DNA of 64,000 bases from JAMCRM01 sp035561075 (GCA_035561075.1 DATMYF010000069.1:1-64000), one strand, 5' to 3'; counted from the first letter of the stretch, positions 52,304 to 62,016 are shown. Made by a program: numbers and translations. The notes: generated from the letters alone by a model not told the origin.

Positions 52304-54061
52304 ATGAAGAAAACCATCATTACCGTACTCATCGTCGCCGCAGCGGCAGGGGGCGGATTCTATATCTGGCGCTCTTCACTGTCTCCGACATCGCGGGCCG
52401 GTGCGCCAGCTTCGGCGAAGGACGAGTACTACTGCCCGATGCACCCGCAACAGCGGTCGGACAAGCCAGACAATTGCCCGATTTGCAGCATGAGACTCGT
52501 GAAGCTGGAGAAGCCTCCTCAGGCCAATGCCTCGGCCGGCAAAGAAGAGTATTACTGCCCGATGCATCCGCAGCAGAAGTCGGATAAGCCTGGCAACTGC
52601 CCGATCTGCAGCATGAAACTGGTAAAGCTCGAGAAGCCGGCTGGAGGTGCTTCGCATGCGGGCCACAGTGGAGCCACGGAGGCGCCCGCTGCGACGTCGC
52701 CGGGAGGGCAAGGAATTTTCATCGCGCCCGAGCGCCAACAGCTCATTGGCGTGAAGACGGCTCCGGTCGAGCGCCGGTCGCTGGTCCGCGAGATTCGCAC
52801 GGTCGGTAAGGTCGCATTTGACGAGACCAAGATCACCCACATTCACACCAAAGTAGCCGGGTTCGTGGAAGAGGTCTTTGTTGACTACATCGGGAAACCC
52901 GTGCGTCGAAGTCAGCCGCTATTCACCATTTACAGCCCGGATCTGGTCGCCACGCAGGAAGAGTATCTGCTTGCCCTCAAATCGAATCGAACGCTGAAGG
53001 ACAGCTCCTTCGATTGGATTTCCAGTGGGTCGCACAACTTGCTGGAAGCAGCTAAGAAGCGGCTGAAGCTTTGGGACATCAGCGACGCGGAGATCATTGA
53101 ACTCGAGAAATCCGGCCGGGCCAAGCGAGCTCTGACGATCTATTCGCCTGTCACTGGCGTAGTCACACAGCGCGCCGCCTATCATCACGGCAAGTATGTA
53201 ACGCCGGAGATGGAGCTGTACACGCTCGTCGACCTATCCACAGTCTGGATCCTCGGCGAAGTCTATGAATACGAACTCCCTTTCATCAGAGTCGGTCAAT
53301 CCGCGCGCGTAGAAGTTCCCTTCGAAGGCGGCACGAAAGACCGCACCGGGCGCGTGGTTTTCATCTCCCCGACTCTGGAGCCGAAGACGCGCACAGCCGA
53401 AATGCGCCTGGAGTTTCCCAACCCCGATCTTAGCCTGCGGCCGGACATGTTTGTGCAGTTGAGAACGCAGGTGAATCTGGGGTCCCAGCTTGCCGTGCCG
53501 GTGGACGCGGTTCTCGACACGGGGTCCGAGCAGTACGTTTTCGTCGACAAAGGACAAGGCTATCTGGAACCGCGGCAGGTCAAAGCCGGAGCCGAAGCGG
53601 GCGGATACTACGCAATCGAAAGCGGTCTCAAGGCGGGCGAACGCGTCGTCACCGCGGCCAATTTCATTCTGGATTCGGAAAGCCGTCTGAAGGGCGCATT
53701 TGCAGGCATGGGTACGCCTTCGACCGTACAGCTTGGCCAGGAGGCGACGGCTACACAGACCCTTCAGGTTGAAGTCCTGGAACCGCGCACGGCAAAGACC
53801 GGCATGAACAACATCCGTGTGCGTGTAAAGGACGCAGCCGGCAAACCGATGCCCGACGCCGACGTGGATATTTCGATTTTCATGCCGCAGATGGGAGCCA
53901 TGGCGCCCATGCGTTCGGCGGCCGAATTGAAGCCGATGGGCGGAGGCGAATACGCAGGCCAGCTCGAGTTTCCCATGGCCTGGACTTGGGAGACGACAGT
54001 GACTGCAAAGAAGGAAGGCAAGATGGTCGGCTCGGCCAAGACTACCATTACGGCGCGATAA
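52304..54061 (+). CDS. cusB: RND periplasmic adaptor CusB-like with two heavy-metal-binding domains
   Basis: A 585-residue membrane-fusion protein. The N-terminal anchor helix (4-22) is followed by two near-identical heavy-metal-binding units (41-66 and 82-107; EYYCPMHPQQ ... CPICSM). Then come the adaptor's barrel-sandwich, hairpin and beta-barrel domains (VAGFVEEVFVDYIGKPVRR; LTIYSPVTGVVTQRAAYHHG). The last 110 residues form an extra YtkA/FixH-like beta-sandwich (NIRVRVKDAAGKPMPDADVD) with a Met-rich loop (FMPQMGAMAPM). Binding and hand-over of Cu(I)/Ag(I) to CusA is the expected role. It starts 10 bp after cusC. Confidence 0.9.
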   Translation: MKKTIITVLIVAAAAGGGFYIWRSSLSPTSRAGAPASAKDEYYCPMHPQQRSDKPDNCPICSMRLVKLEKPPQANASAGKEEYYCPMHPQQKSDKPGNCPICSMKLVKLEKPAGGASHAGHSGATEAPAATSPGGQGIFIAPERQQLIGVKTAPVERRSLVREIRTVGKVAFDETKITHIHTKVAGFVEEVFVDYIGKPVRRSQPLFTIYSPDLVATQEEYLLALKSNRTLKDSSFDWISSGSHNLLEAAKKRLKLWDISDAEIIELEKSGRAKRALTIYSPVTGVVTQRAAYHHGKYVTPEMELYTLVDLSTVWILGEVYEYELPFIRVGQSARVEVPFEGGTKDRTGRVVFISPTLEPKTRTAEMRLEFPNPDLSLRPDMFVQLRTQVNLGSQLAVPVDAVLDTGSEQYVFVDKGQGYLEPRQVKAGAEAGGYYAIESGLKAGERVVTAANFILDSESRLKGAFAGMGTPSTVQLGQEATATQTLQVEVLEPRTAKTGMNNIRVRVKDAAGKPMPDADVDISIFMPQMGAMAPMRSAAELKPMGGGEYAGQLEFPMAWTWETTVTAKKEGKMVGSAKTTITAR

Positions 54062-54073
54062 GGGTCACCTCGC

Positions 54074-57000
54074 ATGATCAACGCCATCATCGAGTACTGT
54101 GCGGCACACCGGGGAATCGTCGTGATCCTCGTCGTTGTGATGACCTTTATCGGCCTTTGGTCGATGCGCGAGATCCCACTCGATGCAATTCCGGATCTCT
54201 CCGATCCGCAGGTCATCATCTACACCGAATGGCCTGGCCGGAGTCCGAACCTGGTTGAAGACCAGATCACGTATCCCGTCGTCTCCGCGATGCTTTCCGC
54301 CCCACAGGTCAGTGTCGTTCGCGGCAGTTCGGACTACGGGTTCTCATACGTATACGTGATCTTCGAAGAGGGCACAGACATTTACTGGGGCCGAAGCCGT
54401 GTGCTCGAGTACATGAGCAAGATCAGCGGCAAGCTGCCAGAAGGTGTGACGCCGAAGCTCGGGCCCGACGCCACTGGGGTCGGCTGGGCATTCCAGTATG
54501 CGCTCGTCGACAAGAGCGGCAAGCACAATCTGGCGGAACTCCGCTCGTTCAACGACTGGTATCTGCGCTACTGGCTGGAGAGCGTGCCTGGCGTTGCCGA
54601 GGGCGCCACGGTCGGCGGATTCGTCAAGCAATATCAGGTCACGCTCGATCCGACGAAGCTGCTGGCCTACAAGATTCCTCTACACAAAGTCATGGAGGTG
54701 ATCCGAAACAGCAACAAGGAGGTCGGCGGCCGGGTTGTCGAGTTCACCGGAAAAGAGTACCTGGTCCGTGGAAAGGGCTATATCCAATCGATCGGCGACA
54801 TCTCAGCGCTGGCCGTGGGCTCCGATGGCATGGGGACGCCGGTATGCGTGCGGGATATCGCGCGTGTCGAGCTGGTGCCCGACATGCGGCGCGGAGTCGC
54901 CGAGTTCAATGGTGAAGGCGAGGTCACCGGCGGGATCGTTGTCGTCCGATATGGCCAGAATGTCATGGACGTCATCGATCGGGTTAAGACCAAGCTCAGG
55001 GAGAGCCAGGCTGGGGTTCCGGAAGGTGTTGACGTTGCCGTGACGTACGACCGCTCCGATCTCATTCGGCGATCCATCGACACGCTGAGACACACGTTGA
55101 TCGAGGAGTTGATCATCGTCAGTCTCGTGATTCTGATTTTCCTGTGGCATGTTCCCAGCGCCATCATCCCAATCGTCACGATCCCGATCGCAGTGATCCT
55201 TTCCTTCATTCCGATGTACGCGAGTGGTGTCACAGCGAACATCATGTCCCTCGGGGGGATCGCAATCGCTATCGGCGCCATGGTGGATGCCGCAATCGTA
55301 GTGGTCGAGCAGACGCACAAAAAATTGGAGCGCTGGGAAGCGGAGGGCAGGCCCGGACCCGCCAGCCGAGTGATCGTGGATGCCGTCAAGGAAGTCGGCG
55401 GACCCAGCTTCTTCTCCCTCCTGGTGATCGCCGTGTCGTTCATGCCGATCTTTGCCTTGCAGTACCAGGAGGGCCGGCTCTTTAAGCCTCTGGCGTTCAC
55501 GAAGAATTTCTCGATGGCCATTGCCGCGGTGCTTGCCATCACACTCGATCCGGCGATGCGCCTTCTATTCATGAGGGCGAGACCATTCGAGTTCCGTCCC
55601 CGTTGGTTGGCACGGATTGTCAATGCCGTCGCCGTAGGAAAAATCCATAGCGAGGAGAAGCATCCGATCAGCCGCCCGCTGATGGCGGTCTACCACCCCG
55701 TCGTCCGCCTCGTTCTCAATTGGAAGTGGCTCGTGATCGCGCTCTCAATCCTCGCCGTGATCGGGACTATTCCGGTTTATCAGAGGCTCGGCTCCGAGTT
55801 TATGCCGCCTCTCAACGAGGGGTCCATTCTCTACATGCCGATCACGCTGCCGGGGATCTCGGTTACCGAAGCGACCAAGTACCTCCAGATCCAGGACAAG
55901 CTGCTGATGCAATTCCCGGAAGTGCAGACTGTTTTCGGAAAAATTGGCAAGGCAGAAACCGCTACGGACCCGGCGCCCTTCAGCATGGTGGAAACCACCG
56001 TGGTACTGAAGCCGGAGGAGCAGTGGCGGAAAACCAGGACCGATCGCTGGTACTCGTCATGGTCGCCTGAACGGCTGAAGAAGGCGCTGCGAAGAATCTG
56101 GCCGGAAGAGAAACCGATCAGTTGGGAGCAACTCACCGACGAAATGGACAAGGCCGTCCAGATCCCTTCCTACGCGAACGCCTGGCTGTTTCCTATTCGC
56201 ACACGGATCGACATGATCACCACCGGCATCCGCACGCCGGTCGGGGTCAAAGTGCTGGGAACCGATCTCGACACCATCCAGCAAATCGGACTCGAGATCG
56301 AAAAGATTTTGCAGCAGGTGCAGGGAACCCGCAGCGCCTTCTTTGAACGAGTAACAGGGGGATATTACCTGGATGTTGAAGTCCGCCGGGAGGATGCCGC
56401 CAGGTACGAACTGACCGTGGGCGAAGTGCAGGATGTCGTCGAATCGGCGATCGGCGGCATGGCCGTGACGACGACCGTCGAAGGCCGCGAGCGCTATCCG
56501 GTCAGCGTACGCTATGCGCGCGACTATCGGGATAGCCTGGCTAGTCTCAGTCGCGTTCTCGTTCCCACGATGCATGGCGCCCAGATCCCGCTGACGCAAC
56601 TCGCCGATATCCGGCTGCGCAGCGGTCCGCCCATGATCAAGAACGAAGAGGGTTTCCTGGCCGGATTCCTCTACGTGGACGTGACCGGCCGCGATATGGG
56701 CCGCTACGTCGAGGATGCCAAGCGAATGGTGGCGGAGAAGGTGAAGCTGCCGCCCGGCTATCAGGTCGTATGGAGCGGGCAGTACGAATACCTGGCGCGC
56801 GTGGTGGAGCGGTTATGGGTCGTCGTTCCGATCACCCTCTTCATCGTGTTTCTGCTGCTGTACATAAACACGGGCTCAATGGTCAAAACGATCATCATCC
56901 TGCTCGCGGTCCCGTTTTCGGCAATCGGTGCCATCTGGCTGCTCTACCTCCTTGACTACAACATGAGCATCGCGGTGTGGGTTGGCCTAATCGCGCTGCT

Positions 57001-57355
57001 CGGAGTCGATGCGGAAACCGCGGTCTTCATGTTGCTCTATCTCGATCTCGCCTACAGCGAGCGCAAGCAGCACGGCCGCATGAGGAGCATGGCGGACCTG
57101 AAGGACGCGATTGAGGAAGGCGCTGTGAAACGGCTGCGCCCCAAGGTCATGACGGTGGCGGTCATGTTTATGGGCCTGGTACCGATCATGTGGTCGACCG
57201 GCGCCGGTTCGGACGTAATGCGCCGCATTGCCGCTCCCATGATCGGCGGCATCTTTACCTCGTTCTTGTTGGAGTTGCTGGTCTACCCGGCAATCTACGA
57301 AATCTGGAAAGGCTTTGAAGTACGAAAACTTGCAAAAGGAGAACAACCTGCGTGA
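54074..57355 (+). CDS. cusA: Heavy-metal RND efflux permease CusA-like
   Basis: A 1093-residue inner-membrane pump with the two-fold 6+6 helix layout and large periplasmic loops after helices 1 and 7. GGIAIAIGAMVDAAIVVVEQ in helix 4 carries the proton-relay acid typical of the heavy-metal branch; the late segment MTVAVMFMGLVPIMWSTGAG is in helices 11-12. Sequence fits the CusA/SilA monovalent-metal group better than CzcA. Drives export of Cu(I)/Ag(I) through CusB and CusC. Starts 12 bp after cusB; its stop overlaps the next gene's GTG. Confidence 0.93.
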   Translation: MINAIIEYCAAHRGIVVILVVVMTFIGLWSMREIPLDAIPDLSDPQVIIYTEWPGRSPNLVEDQITYPVVSAMLSAPQVSVVRGSSDYGFSYVYVIFEEGTDIYWGRSRVLEYMSKISGKLPEGVTPKLGPDATGVGWAFQYALVDKSGKHNLAELRSFNDWYLRYWLESVPGVAEGATVGGFVKQYQVTLDPTKLLAYKIPLHKVMEVIRNSNKEVGGRVVEFTGKEYLVRGKGYIQSIGDISALAVGSDGMGTPVCVRDIARVELVPDMRRGVAEFNGEGEVTGGIVVVRYGQNVMDVIDRVKTKLRESQAGVPEGVDVAVTYDRSDLIRRSIDTLRHTLIEELIIVSLVILIFLWHVPSAIIPIVTIPIAVILSFIPMYASGVTANIMSLGGIAIAIGAMVDAAIVVVEQTHKKLERWEAEGRPGPASRVIVDAVKEVGGPSFFSLLVIAVSFMPIFALQYQEGRLFKPLAFTKNFSMAIAAVLAITLDPAMRLLFMRARPFEFRPRWLARIVNAVAVGKIHSEEKHPISRPLMAVYHPVVRLVLNWKWLVIALSILAVIGTIPVYQRLGSEFMPPLNEGSILYMPITLPGISVTEATKYLQIQDKLLMQFPEVQTVFGKIGKAETATDPAPFSMVETTVVLKPEEQWRKTRTDRWYSSWSPERLKKALRRIWPEEKPISWEQLTDEMDKAVQIPSYANAWLFPIRTRIDMITTGIRTPVGVKVLGTDLDTIQQIGLEIEKILQQVQGTRSAFFERVTGGYYLDVEVRREDAARYELTVGEVQDVVESAIGGMAVTTTVEGRERYPVSVRYARDYRDSLASLSRVLVPTMHGAQIPLTQLADIRLRSGPPMIKNEEGFLAGFLYVDVTGRDMGRYVEDAKRMVAEKVKLPPGYQVVWSGQYEYLARVVERLWVVVPITLFIVFLLLYINTGSMVKTIIILLAVPFSAIGAIWLLYLLDYNMSIAVWVGLIALLGVDAETAVFMLLYLDLAYSERKQHGRMRSMADLKDAIEEGAVKRLRPKVMTVAVMFMGLVPIMWSTGAGSDVMRRIAAPMIGGIFTSFLLELLVYPAIYEIWKGFEVRKLAKGEQPA

Positions 57356-57726
57356 AACGCATATCGATCCTCACTGTAATTGCGCTCGCCGGCACGATTC
57401 TGACTGTGATCGCCCAGACCGGCTCGGGCCAGCGACTGGAAAAGAAGGAGCTTCACGGCCTTCTGATGAACGCAAAGACGCCCCAGGAGCATCAGAGGCT
57501 CGCGGCCCATTACCGCGCTGAAGCTGAGCGCCTGAATTCCGAGGCGAAGGAGCACGAGGAGATGGCGGAGATGTACCGCAAGAATCCGAATCCGCTTGCA
57601 GCGAAACATCCCTATGCGGCAGGGGTGCAGCACTGCCGCGATATTGCAAAGCGTTATCGAGAGTCGGCCGCAAAGATGCAGGCACTCGCGACGCTGCACG
57701 AGGACATGGCCAAGAAGGCCCAATAG
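57352..57726 (+). CDS. Periplasmic helical protein, unknown
   Basis: 124 residues: signal peptide (ILTVIALAGTILTVIAQ) and a charged coiled-coil-like body (HQRLAAHYRAEAERLNSEAK; HEEMAEMYRKNP; MQALATLHEDMAKKAQ) with several His and Met. GTG start overlaps the cusA stop by 4 bp, so it is translationally coupled to the pump. Possibly a metal chaperone; no named family. Confidence 0.7.
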   Translation: MKRISILTVIALAGTILTVIAQTGSGQRLEKKELHGLLMNAKTPQEHQRLAAHYRAEAERLNSEAKEHEEMAEMYRKNPNPLAAKHPYAAGVQHCRDIAKRYRESAAKMQALATLHEDMAKKAQ

Positions 57727-57747
57727 ATCGCGTAAGGAGAACATCGT

Positions 57748-58005
57748 ATGAACGTTTTGAGACTCTCGGTGTTTGCAGTTGTTTTGGCAACTGTTCCCGC
57801 TGTCGCACTGCAAGCCCAGGCCACGAAGACCGGCAAGAAAGCCGAAGCCAAAGTGGTCGACCCCGTCTGCGGCATGACGCTCGATCCGAAGACAGCCGAA
57901 GAGGCCGTTTACAAAGGCAAGACTTACTACTTCTGCGCGCGATCGGAGAAGTAGGAGTTTGAAAAGAACCCTGAGAAGTACGTGCCGAAAGACAAGAAGA
58001 AGTAA
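57748..58005 (+). pseudogene. Exported YHS-domain protein interrupted by UAG
   Basis: A signal peptide (LRLSVFAVVLATVPAVALQA) precedes a YHS metal-binding domain: VDPVCGMTLDPKTAEEAVYK, GKTYYFCARSEK. A TAG at 57952-57954 then stops the frame, yet the same frame continues with EFEKNPEKYVPKDKKK and TAA at 58003-58005, which completes the YHS fold (FxxNPxKYV). One base change from a sense codon explains it: nonsense mutation or sequencing error. YHS proteins bind copper and accompany Cus/Cop systems. Confidence 0.8.
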
Positions 58006-58066
58006 ATCCCGGTAAACGGGTCTGAACTGGATGGCAGCCGACACGCGACCGGGGGAGGAGTTACTT

Positions 58067-59047
58067 ATGGGCATCTCGTTCCCGTACCGGCTGACTCGCA
58101 TTCTGGCAGTCGCTGTTTCTTTACTTGCGGTCAGAGGCTCGACCGCCGCCGCATCTGAGCGTCTTGGCGAAGACCGGCGGCAGTCTACGCTCGTTCGCGC
58201 GGAAGTAGATCTTGTGGTTGTCCCAGTGATGGTGACTGACAGGCAGGGCAAGACGGTCACGGGCCTGGCAATGAGCGCCTTCACTGTTTTCGAACAGGGC
58301 ACGTTGCAACAAGTCGCGTCACTCAATACGGAGGATGCACCCTGCTCGATCGGTATTGTTCTCGATACCAGCGGGAGCATGAAAGGCGTCGCAGCCCGCG
58401 TCCGACGTAGTATCCGAGCGTTTCTGGACACGCTTCATCCAGACGATGAAGTCTCGCTGCTAACCGTGTCCGACCGCCCGCGGCTGCGGCTTGACTTCAC
58501 CAGCGAAATATCGAGAGCCGATAGCGGCCTGCTGTTTTCAAAGTTCGCCGGTAGCACTCCCCTGGTCGACTCGGTTCGGTTCGCACTCCAACATATGCGC
58601 CATGCAAGTCATGGCAGGCGCGCACTGCTCATTGTCTCCGATGGACAAGACAATAGCAGCCGATTCTCAAAACGCGAACTTATGGAGCTCGCCATTGAAA
58701 CGGACGTTCAGATCTATTCAATCGGTATCGCGGAAACGCCGATGAGCAAGCAGCAGAGTGCCCAGAATTGGCGTGGAATCACTCTGCTGGAGGACCTCTC
58801 GCAGGCGACTGGTGGATTGCACTCAGTGGTTCGAGGATTCGTGGACCTGGAACCTACTGCTGCGCGCTTTGGGCGAGCTATGCACGATCAGTATGTCATC
58901 ACCTACTATTCGCCAAAACATCCCGACGAGGGCAAGTGGCGTAAGCTTGAAGTCAAGGTTATTGACCCGGCGGGCCAGCAGGTGCGGATCTTCGCGCGCC
59001 GACGCTATTTCGTGCCTAGCCGGCAACACACGAATAACCATGACTAG
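58067..59047 (+). CDS. VWFA-domain protein of the acidobacterial type
   Basis: A 326-residue exported protein with signal peptide (ILAVAVSLLAVRGSTAA). The segment VDLVVVPVMVTDRQGKTVTG then FTVFEQGTLQQVA precedes the von Willebrand A domain with the metal site Asp100-Thr-Ser-Gly-Ser, LLIVSDGQDNS and the C-terminal YVITYYSPKHPDEGKWRKLE. This layout is the Acidobacteria-specific VWFA family, itself a clue to the host. Function unknown. GGAGGAG lies upstream of this ATG. Confidence 0.85.
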   Translation: MGISFPYRLTRILAVAVSLLAVRGSTAAASERLGEDRRQSTLVRAEVDLVVVPVMVTDRQGKTVTGLAMSAFTVFEQGTLQQVASLNTEDAPCSIGIVLDTSGSMKGVAARVRRSIRAFLDTLHPDDEVSLLTVSDRPRLRLDFTSEISRADSGLLFSKFAGSTPLVDSVRFALQHMRHASHGRRALLIVSDGQDNSSRFSKRELMELAIETDVQIYSIGIAETPMSKQQSAQNWRGITLLEDLSQATGGLHSVVRGFVDLEPTAARFGRAMHDQYVITYYSPKHPDEGKWRKLEVKVIDPAGQQVRIFARRRYFVPSRQHTNNHD

Positions 59048-59059
59048 ACAGGAGGGCAT

Positions 59060-59950
59060 GTGAATCAACGAGTGCTCGTTGGCGTCTTTATACTCGCCGC
59101 GACATCGCACGCAGACGAGGTATTTCGATATCGGGTTGAGCGGGACAGGTTAAAACGCGATCAACGCGGCGAGCTTCGGATCGACGCCGAAGGATTCACA
59201 TACAGATCGGGCAACGGCAAAACGACTCTTCAAATCCCGCTGGCCGACGTCCTCGAAGCCAATGTATCAGACTCACGCGTCATCCAAATTAAGACCTACG
59301 ACATCCTGAAACGCAACCTCGCCAGGCGACGGGTCTATACGTTCAGGCTGCTCGAGGGCGAGCATGACGAAGAGTTAACCCGCTTTCTGGCGACCAGCCT
59401 CCGGCACCCAGTCATTGGGTCATATGGAACACCGGCAGTGGACGCCTCGTCGCTTTCGGCGTACCACCGTCACAGGCTCGGAGGCTGTCATGGCAAGCTG
59501 CAGATAGACTCGACCGGAATCCGCTTTGCGAGCGACAGACCTGCTGAGAGTCGAACTTGGTTGTATTCGGAGATCGAGACCGTCGGGAGCATGAATCCCT
59601 TCCACTTCCGCATCACCACCCTCGCTGAAACCTACAATTTCGACTTGAAGGAGAAACTGCCGGAACAGGTGCACGACCTCGCGACAAGGTCCGTGTACCG
59701 CTTGCCGCGGCTGCCACAACCGGCGAGTGAACCCATGGCGTCAGCATCTTCCGGATCGGAATCCGTGCTCACGGCGAACGGGCTCAGGGCCGTAGCCAGA
59801 TCTTCTGATTCGTCCGCGTTCATACTGCTCAGGTGCAGCGGTGGACACAGTGCGTTCTCGGTTGAGTCGCGGCCGGGCAGTGCTGGCGGGATCGGCAGCA
59901 CCGCCCGCCGCACCGCATCGAGCTTGCCCCAACCAGTTTCACGACAGTGA
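59060..59950 (+). CDS. Exported hypothetical protein
   Basis: 296 residues from GTG: weak signal peptide (VLVGVFILAATSHA), two similar beta-rich units (ELRIDAEGFTYRSGNGKTTL; KLQIDSTGIRFASDRPAESR), reminiscent of paired PH-like folds, and a Ser/Gly-rich low-complexity C-terminus (about 215-296) that may be out of its original frame. Begins 12 bp after the VWFA gene. Confidence 0.55.
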   Translation: MNQRVLVGVFILAATSHADEVFRYRVERDRLKRDQRGELRIDAEGFTYRSGNGKTTLQIPLADVLEANVSDSRVIQIKTYDILKRNLARRRVYTFRLLEGEHDEELTRFLATSLRHPVIGSYGTPAVDASSLSAYHRHRLGGCHGKLQIDSTGIRFASDRPAESRTWLYSEIETVGSMNPFHFRITTLAETYNFDLKEKLPEQVHDLATRSVYRLPRLPQPASEPMASASSGSESVLTANGLRAVARSSDSSAFILLRCSGGHSAFSVESRPGSAGGIGSTARRTASSLPQPVSRQ

Positions 59951-60097
59951 ACGCGGCGACGGGTCCAAAAAGTGGAACTTTCGGCGGCTGCAAACGCAAT
60001 TCCTATTGGCGGTCCAACACGAGCGGATGACGGATCATGCGCAGGCCGGAGATGACGAAGCGACGGTCGCGCGGGCCAATTGCGGTGAACTGGCTTT

Positions 60098-60118
60098 GCC
60101 TTACGTTACACGTAAGGC
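60098..60118. promoter_or_regulatory. Perfect 9-bp dyad at the DUF1775 gene promoter
   Basis: GCCTTACGT and ACGTAAGGC are perfect inverted repeats around a 3-base centre. They overlap the -35 zone of an extended -10 promoter (TGTGATAAT at 60132-60140), a repressor-like arrangement. The binding protein is unknown. Confidence 0.45.
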
Positions 60119-60131
60119 GGTCCTTGAGCAC

Positions 60132-60140
60132 TGTGATAAT
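60132..60140 (+). promoter_or_regulatory. Extended -10 promoter of the DUF1775 gene
   Basis: TGTGATAAT fits the extended -10 pattern TGnTATAAT with one mismatch; start expected near 60147. A second option is TTGAGC/TATACT (60124-60150) with a short 15-bp spacer. Confidence 0.35.
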
Positions 60141-60175
60141 TCTGTATACTGGCCCGAGGCCGTTTAGGAGAACAA

Positions 60176-60661
60176 ATGTTTCCTTTAAGAGTCCGCATCA
60201 ACCGTTCAAGAACGTTGCAAATCTTCTTAGCGGCATTGATCGCAGCTACGGCGGTTTACGCACACGTGAGCGTACGCCCTCGGGAGTCGACCGCTGGGAC
60301 AAGCCAGCAGTACACGATGCGTGTGCCAACCGAAAAGAACATCGCCACAGTGCAGATCGAAATCGAGTTTCCCGCTCTCGCAGAAATTTCCGCAGTGGAC
60401 GACAAGCCCGGATGGAAGCTCGAGCTAAGGAGGGACGCGGCCAGCAAGCTGGTTGGCGCGATCTGGAGTGGGTCGAGCATAGCACCTCGTGAGGTCGCAG
60501 AATTTACGTTTACAGCAAGAAACCCAAGCGAAGAGGCCAAGCTCGAGTGGAAGGCGATCCAGATCTACGAAGATGGCAGCCGGTCGGAGTGGACGGGACC
60601 AGCGGGATCACGGACGCCTGCTTCTGTGACGACGATCAAACAGGCAGCGGGCAATCGTTGA
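60176..60661 (+). CDS. DUF1775 (YcnI-like) copper-binding-type protein
   Basis: 161 residues. Signal peptide (LQIFLAALIAATAVYA) should be cut just before His-Val-Ser-Val-Arg-Pro, leaving an N-terminal His that in YcnI-type proteins helps bind copper. RVPTEKNIATVQIEIEFP and EVAEFTFTARNP are typical strands of the fold. It lacks the C-terminal anchor of Bacillus YcnI. AGGAG lies 6 bp before the ATG. Its place in the metal block supports a copper role. Confidence 0.82.
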   Translation: MFPLRVRINRSRTLQIFLAALIAATAVYAHVSVRPRESTAGTSQQYTMRVPTEKNIATVQIEIEFPALAEISAVDDKPGWKLELRRDAASKLVGAIWSGSSIAPREVAEFTFTARNPSEEAKLEWKAIQIYEDGSRSEWTGPAGSRTPASVTTIKQAAGNR

Positions 60662-60831
60662 TCCGTGTTCCACCAGTTTGGCGTTTAGCCGTAGAGTCGT
60701 TCCCCGCAATCAAGCGGCAGGAGCAATGCGTACCCCGAGGATGGTGGTAGATCGCTCTTAAAATTCGGAAGGGATGCGGGCGATCTGGGCAGTAGTAGCC
60801 GCCAATCCCCGGGCCCATGTGTTGTCTGCAC

Positions 60832-62016
60832 TCATTTCGCGGGCAGCGGAACGTCAACAGTACGAACTCTGTCATCCGTCCATGCCACGCTGAGACTGTT
60901 GCCGTGCAAAGCCATCTTCGGAAAGCCGGTCTTCCGAGCCGTATCCACTGAGCTGACCCGCTGGGTGCCTGTAACGCGTCCATCAGCCGACACTCGGCGA
61001 ACCAGGATCTGGCCGCCACCAGTCTGTTTCTTCTCGATCCAGCTAACGATCGCTCCTCCGTCCGGAAGCAGGACCACAGCCACGCGCCCAAGGGGCATCC
61101 CGGAGTCGATGCGAGCAGGCGTGCCGAAGGTTGCGCCGCCATCTCCTGAAAAGGCAGCGTAGACGCGCGGCTTTTCGTCCGCGCCAGTGTACCAGGCAAC
61201 AGCGACTCGATTGCCGGAGGCGGCCAGCGCGGGGCCGTTTACAGGGCAGGCGTTGATACGCCACCGATCGCGATGGACTGGTCGGGGATGGCTCCACTTC
61301 CCATTCTTGAACGCAACAACAGAGATGTCCCTGATTTCGTCCGATTCATGGTCGCGGTAGGCGACAATCGGGCCGTCCGCAGTCACTCCCGCCGCCGTCT
61401 GGCAACACGTGCAAACGTCCGAGTCCAGCATTTCGTCAGAGATTACGGCACCGTCTGACGCGAACCGCGCGAATCGAAGCGCTTTGTCGTGTTCGCCCCC
61501 TTCCGGGGTGGGCGCAAGATACGCGGCACCCAGTTCTCTTGATAGAGTTACAAGCGAAGCGAACCCTGTGTATTGCCCTTCCTGGCGGACTTCGGGGGCA
61601 AACAAGATCTTCCAAGATGTTCCTCCGGCAGCGGACTGGGCCAAGCTGATCCCGTAGCTGTATGTGGAGTGGCCCTTCTTTTCCAGCCAGTGCGCAGCGA
61701 AAACCCCTTCGCGCATCGGCAACAACGTGGGATAGTCTGCCCAGTTGACGAACCAGTTGGCGCCCTCGGAGATGGTGCCGAGCAAGTGCCAGTCGCCGTT
61801 ATTGCGTACGGCAAACCGCAGGCTGCTTCGCCCTGCCTTCGCAGGCTCAATCCAGCTCAAATACACTTTCCCTTCTGGACCGGCTACGAGGTAGGCCTGA
61901 CTGCTTCCCGGCGGCGCTGGATTCGGAATATGCTTCGTTTCCGCAAACGTCACGACAGTCACGAAAAACGTCAGAACACGTCCCAGATTCTGGATCAGCT
62001 TGTATGCTCTACCCAT
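60832..62016 (-). CDS. Exported BNR/sialidase-like beta-propeller protein
   Basis: 394 residues with signal peptide (LTFFVTVVTFAETKH boundary) and repeated beta-blades with Asp-box-like turns (SGDGGATFGTP; AQSAAGGTSWKI), as in six-bladed propellers of the sialidase superfamily. A CTCCQT Cys cluster lies near residue 205. Catalytic Arg/Tyr of true sialidases could not be assigned. The frame is open 25 codons upstream of this ATG. It is convergent with the DUF1775 gene. Confidence 0.65.
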   Translation of the reverse strand: MGRAYKLIQNLGRVLTFFVTVVTFAETKHIPNPAPPGSSQAYLVAGPEGKVYLSWIEPAKAGRSSLRFAVRNNGDWHLLGTISEGANWFVNWADYPTLLPMREGVFAAHWLEKKGHSTYSYGISLAQSAAGGTSWKILFAPEVRQEGQYTGFASLVTLSRELGAAYLAPTPEGGEHDKALRFARFASDGAVISDEMLDSDVCTCCQTAAGVTADGPIVAYRDHESDEIRDISVVAFKNGKWSHPRPVHRDRWRINACPVNGPALAASGNRVAVAWYTGADEKPRVYAAFSGDGGATFGTPARIDSGMPLGRVAVVLLPDGGAIVSWIEKKQTGGGQILVRRVSADGRVTGTQRVSSVDTARKTGFPKMALHGNSLSVAWTDDRVRTVDVPLPAK

